A program made the position numbers and the translations under genes. A DNA stretch of 63,793 bases from a virus. Below, in pieces: positions 7,856-13,991 of this stretch; positions within the stretch are counted from its first letter, which is position 1, and each line of letters starts with the position of its first letter. The notes under the pieces are model-generated. The model had not been told where the DNA came from. It did no database searches and worked only from the letters and a program-made list of their open reading frames with translations. The stretch is taken from positions 1 through 63,793 of the IMG/VR virus record IMGVR_UViG_3300010160_004963. One strand, written 5' to 3'.

Positions 7856-9100
7856 ATGTATAATAGACGCAAATTTTTATTGACCAGTGGTGCTGCTGGT
7901 TTGAGTATAGTCTCTAATAATATATCTTTTGGTGTTGATACTACCAATGCTCCAGATATTACTCCTAATGAAAATAGTGTTCTATATATCTTTTTAAGTG
8001 GTGGGCCAACACAGATTGAAACATTTAACCCTATTCCAGAATCTACAGCAGAACGAAAATCTATTATTGGTCATTTAAATACAAATGTTGCAGGAATACG
8101 GATTGGTGGATTATGGACTGAACTAGCACAAAAAGCTAATAAGTTTTCTATTGTCAATAGTTTCAGTCATGGAGATGCTAACCATGAAAGCGCAACTCAT
8201 TGGATGATGACAGGAGAAAGAACAGTTCCTAACTCACCTCCAAAGTGGCCCAGTTATGGCAGTGTTATTGGGGGCCAATATGGAACCAATACTGCTGATG
8301 GGTTGCCCACATATATTAAGCTCAACGATATTCAATATGATGGGGCAGCATGGATGGGTAATAAGTATATGGGATATACTGCTGCTGGAGAAGGTATTAA
8401 GGATTTAATCTTAAAGGAAAAACAAAAGTTTGAAAAAAAATTAGATATTCTAAAGATGATAGAGAGCGGTTCAAGAATTAGCCCAGATAATAAAGTATCA
8501 CAGAATTGGATGGAACTTAGGGATCAGGCTGTTGGTGCATTAATGGGTAAGGCTAGTGAAGCCTTTTTAATAGAAAAAGATGCTGAGTTTGAAGATTATA
8601 AAAAAGACCAGTTGGGCAAAGACTTTTTAACAGCAATAAGATTAGTAGAACGAGGAGTTAAGTTTGTTACTCTGAATTATGGTGGGTGGGATATGCACGA
8701 CAATATAGCAGAAGGAATGAAAGGTAGAGTTCCCCCACTAGATCATTATATTTCAAAGTATTTAACCTCTATGGAAAAGAGACAAATGAATACTAAAAAT
8801 ATGTTGGTTATGAGTGGGGACTTTGGAAGAACTCCAAAGATTAATAAAGGCGGTGGACGAGATCACTGGCCTAGTTTAATCCCCCTGTTTATTGCTTGTG
8901 ATGGATATAATATGGGCAGAACTATTGGAACATCAGATGCTAATGCTGAAAGAGCCGATCAGAATCCTTTTGAACCAGAAGATTTGAAGTGGACAATGTT
9001 TGATCATCTGGGAATAAATAAGACTGCTGATTGGTACAGTATTGAGAATAGACCTCACTCTTTTGTTAAGACAGAAGCTAAGAATATACTAAAGGTGTAA
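7856..9100 (+). CDS. DUF1501 protein with twin-arginine signal
   Basis: 414 aa. The N-terminus MYNRRKFLLTSGAAG is a Tat signal (RRKFL), so the product is probably exported folded. The body has the family order: FLSGGPTQIETFNP near 42, the HGDANHESATHW region near 100, GGWDMHD near 277 and GDFGRTP plus GGGRDHW near 320-340. DUF1501 proteins are characteristic of Planctomycetota and of unknown biochemical function. A TATAAATA box lies only 10 bp upstream. PspC follows after 2 bp. Confidence 0.92.
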   Translation: MYNRRKFLLTSGAAGLSIVSNNISFGVDTTNAPDITPNENSVLYIFLSGGPTQIETFNPIPESTAERKSIIGHLNTNVAGIRIGGLWTELAQKANKFSIVNSFSHGDANHESATHWMMTGERTVPNSPPKWPSYGSVIGGQYGTNTADGLPTYIKLNDIQYDGAAWMGNKYMGYTAAGEGIKDLILKEKQKFEKKLDILKMIESGSRISPDNKVSQNWMELRDQAVGALMGKASEAFLIEKDAEFEDYKKDQLGKDFLTAIRLVERGVKFVTLNYGGWDMHDNIAEGMKGRVPPLDHYISKYLTSMEKRQMNTKNMLVMSGDFGRTPKINKGGGRDHWPSLIPLFIACDGYNMGRTIGTSDANAERADQNPFEPEDLKWTMFDHLGINKTADWYSIENRPHSFVKTEAKNILKV

Positions 9101-9102
9101 AT

Positions 9103-9306
9103 ATGGATAGATTATATAAAAATTCTAATGATAAAATGATATTTGGGGTTTGTTCTGGACTAGCAGACTACTTGGGGATTACTTCCATAATAGTTAGACT
9201 ATTAACTGTTGCTGGGGTTTTCTTTAGTTTAAGTCTCGTCTTTTGGATATATTTATTATTAGCTATTATACTGCCACAAAAAAACAAAAACAATACTGGA
9301 GTTTAA
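9103..9306 (+). CDS. PspC-domain membrane protein
   Basis: 67 aa with the PspC signature LYKNSNDKMIFGVCSGLADY followed by one long hydrophobic stretch (about 33-60) ending in a lysine-rich tail. PspC proteins sit in the inner membrane and, in bacteria, sense or transmit envelope stress. A phage copy might dampen host envelope responses; that is inference. It lies between DUF1501 and a Cys-rich phage protein with 1-2 bp gaps. Confidence 0.88.
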   Translation: MDRLYKNSNDKMIFGVCSGLADYLGITSIIVRLLTVAGVFFSLSLVFWIYLLLAIILPQKNKNNTGV

Positions 9307-9307
9307 C

Positions 9308-9733
9308 ATGAATAGAGCCAATGAGTTATTAAATTCAATAAAAAGTGAACTAGAATGTCCTCCAGCAACTCAAGATGTATCTATTAATTTAAAAAATAGA
9401 CAGAATGCAATAGATGTTGCTAATTATGGGCCAGCTAATCCAAATGAACCAGATGAACCATATTGGCAAAAAAAAGCAGATCAGTTTAAAACTACTGTGC
9501 CTATTGCAAAAACTATGTTATGTGGGAATTGTGCTGTTTTTATTATTAAACAGAAAATGATAAATTGTATAGAAAAAGGATTAGCTTCTGAAACAGATGA
9601 GTATGGTGACCCAGAAAATCCAAAAGAGATAGTTGATCAGGCAGACCTCGGGTATTGTGAAATATTTGATTTTAAATGTGCAGGAAGTAGAACTTGTGAT
9701 GCTTGGGTTGTTAATGGCCCACTAACAGATTAG
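9308..9733 (+). CDS. hypothetical Cys-rich phage protein
   Basis: 141 aa. The N-terminal half is polar and Pro/Asn-rich. The C-terminal half has cysteines arranged as LCGNC, then YCEIFDFKCAGSRTCDAW, a pattern suggesting metal or Fe-S binding, as in small HiPIP-like proteins. I have the impression that comparable Cys motifs occur in phage virion-associated proteins, but cannot confirm it. It sits in a run of small genes with 1-10 bp gaps. Confidence 0.6.
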   Translation: MNRANELLNSIKSELECPPATQDVSINLKNRQNAIDVANYGPANPNEPDEPYWQKKADQFKTTVPIAKTMLCGNCAVFIIKQKMINCIEKGLASETDEYGDPENPKEIVDQADLGYCEIFDFKCAGSRTCDAWVVNGPLTD

Positions 9734-9742
9734 AGTATTATT

Positions 9743-10270
9743 ATGCCAATCCCAAATAGAGAAAAAAATGAAGATAAAGATAAATTTATGTCTCGCTGTA
9801 TGAGTAGCGAAGTAATGAATAAAGAATATCCAGATTCTGCTCAAAGATCAGCTATTTGTTATGGGCAGAATAAATCTAAATCTGATAGTATACTAGAAAA
9901 GATTAATGACTCATATATATTAGCTAATAGTATTTGGGATGAATCTATTGTAGACTATACTTATTATGCTCTTTATAATGAAAATAATGAATTAATATCC
10001 TCAGAAAAAGATGGTAAAAAAGTAACTTTAAATAAACCCTTTAGAACATCAGATGGCCCCAAAAAATTTAGTGTGTATGTAAAGAATGACAAAGGAAATG
10101 TTGTTAAGGTTAATTTTGGTGATCCTAACATGGAAATTAAAAGAGACGATCCAGCTAGGCGTAGATCATATAGAGCTAGACATAACTGTGATAATCCCGG
10201 CCCCAAATGGAAGGCCAATTATTGGAGTTGTAAAATGTGGTCTACCACAAATGTATCTGACTTAACGTAG
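9743..10270 (+). CDS. phage protein with N- and C-terminal conserved Cys/Trp boxes
   Basis: 175 aa. The N-terminal PIPNREKNEDKDKFMSRCMS box, continuing to a Cys near residue 38, resembles a short module often fused to phage head proteins and proteases. The C-terminus (ARRRSYRARHNCDNPGPKWK, then YWSCKMW) resembles a box recurrent in marine phage structural proteins. The middle is a small beta-rich region. A structural or head-assembly role is likely but not shown. Confidence 0.55.
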   Translation: MPIPNREKNEDKDKFMSRCMSSEVMNKEYPDSAQRSAICYGQNKSKSDSILEKINDSYILANSIWDESIVDYTYYALYNENNELISSEKDGKKVTLNKPFRTSDGPKKFSVYVKNDKGNVVKVNFGDPNMEIKRDDPARRRSYRARHNCDNPGPKWKANYWSCKMWSTTNVSDLT

Positions 10271-10278
10271 GAATACAT

Positions 10279-10926
10279 ATGAATCTTTCTCTACTTCTTT
10301 TATATGATAAGATAGAAAAATTAACATATAATGATGCTTGGGTAGAAATTCCCATGCCGGATATAATATCTTTTGATTATAAAACTATTCTTAAAAGCCC
10401 GCCGTCTAATACTGATTCAAAAACATTAAAAGAATTAAAATTAGTAGCAGATGCAACATTCAATAGGTCTGATGCTGAAGTTGAAAAAATGTATAGTATA
10501 GATCAAGATTTGGATGGCCCATTTATTAATTTGCTCTCTAAATATAATTTGGAATATCCCCAAGAATATATAAATGTTTTCTATGACATAGTTAAGCCAG
10601 TATTAATGAATACTAAAAGCTATTGGAATAGACCAAGACCATTTCAATTGGCTAAATTATTGAATATTCCCATAAATCCAATTATTACAAATACTGTGCA
10701 TACTCCTTCTTATCCTTCTGGTCATACTTTCTATTCTAGATTAGTGGCTAATATATTGAAACATACCTATCCTAAGATCGAAAATAGAATATTGGACAGT
10801 ATAGTGTATGATACTGCTAGAGCAAGAGTAATACAGGGTGCTCATTATCCATCAGATAGCGAGGCTTCTATCTTGTGTGCTAATTATGTTTTTAAAAATC
10901 TAATATTAAAAATAGGAGATATTTAA
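10279..10926 (+). CDS. PAP2-family acid phosphatase
   Basis: 215 aa. All three PAP2 motifs are present: K-x6-RP (KSYWNRPRP, near 114), PSGH (near 149) and R-x5-H-x3-D (RVIQGAHYPSD, near 184). This family removes phosphate from lipids such as undecaprenyl pyrophosphate, or from soluble phosphomonoesters. No membrane spans are obvious, which fits a soluble non-specific acid phosphatase or haloperoxidase-like form. Its stop overlaps the next start. Confidence 0.88.
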   Translation: MNLSLLLLYDKIEKLTYNDAWVEIPMPDIISFDYKTILKSPPSNTDSKTLKELKLVADATFNRSDAEVEKMYSIDQDLDGPFINLLSKYNLEYPQEYINVFYDIVKPVLMNTKSYWNRPRPFQLAKLLNIPINPIITNTVHTPSYPSGHTFYSRLVANILKHTYPKIENRILDSIVYDTARARVIQGAHYPSDSEASILCANYVFKNLILKIGDI

Positions 10927-11099
10927 TGAGTAGATACCAAGAAATATTAAATAGCATTTGCGAAACACTGACGGGTAAGCAAGGACTATGGGATAATATC
11001 AGAAAGAAAAAACAAAAAGAGGGTAAAAAATACAAACCTGCCAAAAGAGGAGATGAAGATAGGCCAGACCCAGAACAATGGAAAAAACTAACAAAGTAA
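10926..11099 (+). CDS. small basic phage protein, 57 aa
   Basis: Starts on the stop of the PAP2 gene (TAATG overlap). Lysine-rich middle, then a Pro/Asp/Trp tail (RPDPEQWKKL). It resembles short proteins near phage structural genes, but no family is identified. It overlaps the region in which the ferritin-like gene could begin. Confidence 0.55.
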   Translation: MSRYQEILNSICETLTGKQGLWDNIRKKKQKEGKKYKPAKRGDEDRPDPEQWKKLTK

Positions 11100-11119
11100 T
11101 TATTAACATGGAGAATATT

Positions 11120-11782
11120 ATGCTTCTAAAATATGACCTTGAACAATCAATTTCAAAATTATTATCAGAACAAGAAAATGATATAACCCTAAACGAGAAA
11201 CATCTCGGTAGTACGTTGGATGATTTTCTAAAAGAGCAAAATCCTCCAGAAATAAAATTAGAGATTGACGAACCTTCAGAAATTGAAGAGCCATCGAACA
11301 TAGAAACAAGGATAGAATATAATAATCCTCTTGTTGTTGAACTTATTAAAAAGTCCCTAAATATACACTGGCAGCAAACAACAGTTCTTACTGCCCAAGC
11401 TGAACATCTTCAGAGATGGGGATATAAGAAACTAGCAGCTATATTTAAAGCAGATGCTATCCAAGAACAAACACACGCTGCCATTAACATTAAAAGATTG
11501 GAATTTTTTGATGCAGATCACCAACCACTAATTATTGCCCCTCCAGCTTGGGCTAGACATGATATGGTTGCTATGATCAAATATAATCTTGCTTCTGTGA
11601 TGGAAGCATCCGTTGCAGAAAGAACCACTATTGTTGCTGCTAGAGCGGTAGGAGATGAAATAACAGCTAATATGTTTATTGAACTCCTACAAGGGAGCGA
11701 AGATGGTATCGAGCTATATACCGGCTTCTTGAAATTGATTGAACAAATGGGGATTGATAATTTCTTGACACTTCAAGTATGA
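11120..11782 (+). CDS. bacterioferritin-like (ferritin superfamily) protein
   Basis: 220 aa from the ATG at 11120, chosen because GGAG lies 8 bp upstream; an ATG at 11078 would overlap the previous gene by 22 bp. After a ~65-residue acidic lead there is a four-helix region resembling bacterioferritin: RWGYKKLAAIF, then IQEQTHA with the E-x2-H pair, the second-half segment VMEASVAERT, and a GIDNFLTLQV end like that of Bfr. The second E-x2-H pair reads EDGI, so one ferroxidase histidine appears missing. It may store iron or protect DNA in a Dps-like way; catalytic competence is doubtful. Confidence 0.75.
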   Translation: MLLKYDLEQSISKLLSEQENDITLNEKHLGSTLDDFLKEQNPPEIKLEIDEPSEIEEPSNIETRIEYNNPLVVELIKKSLNIHWQQTTVLTAQAEHLQRWGYKKLAAIFKADAIQEQTHAAINIKRLEFFDADHQPLIIAPPAWARHDMVAMIKYNLASVMEASVAERTTIVAARAVGDEITANMFIELLQGSEDGIELYTGFLKLIEQMGIDNFLTLQV

Positions 11783-12192
11783 ATAATAAAAAAACCGTCA
11801 AAGAATTAAAGATAGCTATTAACAATCTTATTATTGAAGAAAAGAAAAAACGCCAAACTTTAAAAAAGATTTCAAAAAAATATGTTTTATATGGCACAAG
11901 ACTAGCAATCCTAGTGTGTTGTCTTATAATATTACTGATAGTTGTAACTGGTATCTCTTGCATCAAAATAGATTCTCCAGAAACATCAGTTGGTAGAAAA
12001 GTTATTAAAGAGCAAATAAAATTGTACAATAATACCACAGAACTTATGGATCATAATCACATTAATAAATATTATGAAAAACTAAATATTTCTGATAAAC
12101 AAGCTCTTGAGCAAGAAATGAGACTATTGGTAGACGCAGAAACTAAACATAGGACTAGATTAGAGAATAATTTTAATAGAAAAGGAAATTAA
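11779..12192 (+). CDS. single-pass membrane protein
   Basis: 137 aa, beginning with an ATGA overlap on the ferritin-like gene. Residues 1-35 are strongly basic and helical, 40-62 form a membrane span (LAILVCCLIILLIVVTGI), and the rest is a polar helical tail. The topology is probably N-in. No family is recognised; the coupling suggests it acts with its upstream neighbour. Confidence 0.6.
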   Translation: MNNKKTVKELKIAINNLIIEEKKKRQTLKKISKKYVLYGTRLAILVCCLIILLIVVTGISCIKIDSPETSVGRKVIKEQIKLYNNTTELMDHNHINKYYEKLNISDKQALEQEMRLLVDAETKHRTRLENNFNRKGN

Positions 12193-12193
12193 T

Positions 12194-12421
12194 ATGAGTG
12201 ATCTTAAATATGAACCTGTTCCGCACAATCAAAAGGCTTTTCTTGAAGGGGCATCGAAACGCAGTGGTTTTCAACAAGCCTATGATGCTCTTGAAGCCGA
12301 GTATGCCTCACAATCATCCATGATAGAAGAATTAATTCCAGCAATTGGACTACACGACTCTTTATTGAGCTATGGGTATAATCCAAAAGATTGTGAAAAA
12401 AAATTCAAGGAACCCTCTTGA
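12194..12421 (+). CDS. small protein resembling the N-terminus of XRE-type antitoxins
   Basis: 75 aa. The segment SGFQQAYDALEAEYASQSSM resembles the lead-in helix (xxFRxAYDALExEYALA) of HigA-like XRE antitoxins, but the helix-turn-helix that should follow is absent and the protein ends soon after. It may be a truncated regulator or an unrelated helical protein. Its stop codon overlaps the -35 box of the promoter at 12418. Confidence 0.5.
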   Translation: MSDLKYEPVPHNQKAFLEGASKRSGFQQAYDALEAEYASQSSMIEELIPAIGLHDSLLSYGYNPKDCEKKFKEPS

Positions 12422-12445
12422 CAAGCCGATAATACCTGATAGAAT
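12418..12445 (+). promoter_or_regulatory. sigma-70-type promoter
   Basis: TTGACA at 12418-12423, a 16-bp spacer starting AGCCGAT, and TAGAAT at 12440-12445. The ~75-nt leader to the gene at 12521 contains a 6-bp hairpin (GGTTAT/ATAACC near 12467-12484) and ends with GGAGG. Confidence 0.8.
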
Positions 12446-12520
12446 GATAGGACGAAGCAAGATTATGGTTATCTCTCGATAACCGCTTGCAAGATTGGTA
12501 GAACTCTTGGAGGACTAGAT

Positions 12521-12802
12521 ATGTCAGAGGTTACTTCGGTTGATAAGACTACTCGGATTCGTTGTGAGGACGAGAAGTTTCTGGAAGCTGTTTTTTCTAG
12601 CAAAACATATGCTGAAATTGCAGTAAAGACGGGGCAGAAGGTTGCTAGCACAATGGCTAGATATGCTCGTACTAAGGCTTCTTTGATTGCTCAGGGCATT
12701 GATTTGCCAGCGATGGAACGAGCAAAGCCTGTAAAGACAGTAAATAAGAATGAGAACATGGCTGATATTGTTCGCAGGCTTAGAGAAGCTCATAACGGAT
12801 GA
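12521..12802 (+). CDS. small helical protein, possible DNA-binding regulator
   Basis: 93 aa with a strong GGAGG ribosome site. The segment KTYAEIAVKTGQKVASTMAR looks like a helix-turn-helix (residues ~28-47), followed by a basic helix. It has its own early-type promoter and is followed by two strong hairpins and the tRNA. A regulator of early transcription is plausible but unproven. Confidence 0.55.
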   Translation: MSEVTSVDKTTRIRCEDEKFLEAVFSSKTYAEIAVKTGQKVASTMARYARTKASLIAQGIDLPAMERAKPVKTVNKNENMADIVRRLREAHNG

Positions 12803-12803
12803 T

Positions 12804-12903
12804 GTACTTTTGTTAGTAAGGGTCTACCTTTTTGGGCTTTTACTTATAACAAAGTAGTACCTCAAGAACACAGCATGGGCTTCATCTGTGCTGTGTCTTG
12901 AGG
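12804..12903 (+). other. two adjacent RNA hairpins upstream of tRNA-Leu
   Basis: The first inverted repeat, 12804-12859 (GTACTTTTGTTAGTAAG pairing with CTTATAACAAAGTAGTAC), shares its left arm TTTTTGTTAGTAAG almost exactly with unit 3 of the structured repeats at 2575 and 3991. The second, 12860-12903, is a 15-bp stem with one bulge (CCTCAAGA-CACAGCA pairing with TGCTGTGTCTTGAGG). No U-tract follows either, so they look more like processing or stability structures than terminators. Confidence 0.7.
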
Positions 12904-12913
12904 AACTATACGG

Positions 12914-12997
12914 GCCTTTGTGATGAAATTGGCAACCATAGCGGACTTAAAATCCGCTGCTCGTAAGAGCTTGTGGGTTCGAGTCCCACCGAAGGCA
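12914..12997 (+). tRNA. tRNA-Leu (anticodon TAA)
   Basis: 84 nt. The acceptor stem GCCTTTG pairs with CGAAGGC (one G-U). The anticodon stem GCGGA/TCCGC closes loop CTTAAAA with anticodon TAA at 12948-12950. A long variable arm (GCTCGTAAGAGC) is typical of class II tRNAs, and the T arm is GTGGG-TTCGAGT-CCCAC. The discriminator base is A and CCA is not encoded. It reads UUA/UUG, codons abundant in this AT-rich genome. Confidence 0.96.
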
Positions 12998-12999
12998 CT

Positions 13000-13320
13000 A
13001 TGATAAACTCAACAAATAGATTCTACAAGGGCATTTGCTCAAATTCTGGAAATGAATCTTCTAATTTTGACCATTTTTATATTTTGACAGTAAGAGATAT
13101 AAATGATTATTCTGGGGGCCATATAGTAGAGACTGTAAAGAATACAGAAGATTATTTTGATGATGATGGAATGATTGGTAGTCCCTATTATATTATTTAT
13201 GGTCATTTTAAGAGTAATTTTGCTACTACGTCTCTTTATATTATGGAAACTGAATTTTTATATCAAGCTATTAATATTGTTGAAACCATAACTGGAAATG
13301 ATATAAAAGAGAACTACTAG
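13000..13320 (+). CDS. hypothetical protein, 106 aa
   Basis: Begins 3 bp after the tRNA. Rich in aromatic and acidic residues (NTEDYFDDDGMIGSPYYIIY) and predicted alpha/beta. No family is recognised. No clear ribosome site precedes the ATG because the upstream sequence is tRNA, so translation may depend on processing of the joint transcript or on a later start. Confidence 0.5.
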   Translation: MINSTNRFYKGICSNSGNESSNFDHFYILTVRDINDYSGGHIVETVKNTEDYFDDDGMIGSPYYIIYGHFKSNFATTSLYIMETEFLYQAINIVETITGNDIKENY

Positions 13321-13330
13321 AAAAAAGAAT

Positions 13331-13344
13331 AGGTGTATAAATAG
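13331..13344 (+). promoter_or_regulatory. putative late promoter (GGTGTATA motif)
   Basis: AGGTGTATAAATAG lies 43 bp before the ATG at 13374. It contains an exact TATAAATA, the T4 late promoter box, within the GGTGTATA motif seen at 5674, 28336, 29184 and 60691. Confidence 0.65.
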
Positions 13345-13373
13345 ATTATTCTTTCTCTATTAGGGAGTATATT

Positions 13374-13688
13374 ATGACTAAAGATATTAATCACGTTATT
13401 CAAGAAATAGCTAAACAAGACAAACAACTTCATAATATACAGAGTATAGATACTTCCTTATCTAAAGATATGTCTATCTTGAAAAAAGATGTATCTGATC
13501 TTAAAAAGTATGTCAAAACACTAGAACATAAAATAGATGCTGTTCTAGAGATCATGGTCGAATTTAGAGACGCTGTAGAAATGGCTCAAGACGATGCTGA
13601 ATCATCAGAGAATCCAGATTGGACTCCTTATAACGATGAGGAATACGATAGAGAAGAAGAAGACGAAGACGAAGATGAGGCATTTTAA
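13374..13688 (+). CDS. coiled-coil protein with acidic tail
   Basis: 104 aa. Residues 1-70 form a long heptad-repeat helix (LKKDVSDLKKYVKTLEHKID), and the last ~25 residues are almost all Asp/Glu. No family is recognised. It is probably oligomeric. It is driven by the late-type promoter at 13331 and followed after 2 bp by a membrane protein. Confidence 0.65.
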   Translation: MTKDINHVIQEIAKQDKQLHNIQSIDTSLSKDMSILKKDVSDLKKYVKTLEHKIDAVLEIMVEFRDAVEMAQDDAESSENPDWTPYNDEEYDREEEDEDEDEAF

Positions 13689-13690
13689 AT

Positions 13691-13927
13691 ATGGAGAGCT
13701 TAGTTATTCTAGTCACTATTTTAGTCTTAATTGTTCTTTTAGTAGGCCCACTAGCTTTAATTATGTCTTATATTAAGATCATTCCAGATATAATTATATG
13801 GGTCATGGGATTAATTTCTATCTCTATTGGGGCATATTGGTTTATTCTGCCGATTCCTTTTATCGTAAAACTCCCAGCGTTGCTTGCAATTTTGTTAGGA
13901 ATATTCGCAGTAAAGAAAAGGTCTTGA
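13691..13927 (+). CDS. small multi-pass membrane protein
   Basis: 78 aa, nearly all hydrophobic, with two or three membrane spans (about 4-27, 29-50 and 52-73) and a basic KKRS end. Small phage membrane proteins of this kind include holins and superinfection-exclusion factors, but no lysis enzyme is adjacent, so holin function is only a possibility. Its stop overlaps the rIIA promoter. Confidence 0.6.
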   Translation: MESLVILVTILVLIVLLVGPLALIMSYIKIIPDIIIWVMGLISISIGAYWFILPIPFIVKLPALLAILLGIFAVKKRS

Positions 13928-13952
13928 CAAGTCGATAAGACTATGGTAGAAT
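13924..13952 (+). promoter_or_regulatory. sigma-70-type promoter for rIIA
   Basis: TTGACA at 13924-13929, a 17-bp spacer (AGTCGAT...) and TAGAAT at 13947-13952, about 40 bp before the rIIA ATG at 13992. Same class as the sites at 1001, 4097 and 12418. Confidence 0.87.
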
Positions 13953-13991
13953 GGGTGAATCATAGGACAGGAAACCTTTTTGGAGAAATAG

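Noticed and set aside
12860-12903. Rho-independent terminator before the tRNA
   Set aside because: The stem is strong, but no T-run follows and the tRNA begins 10 bp later on the same strand; a processing structure is more likely.
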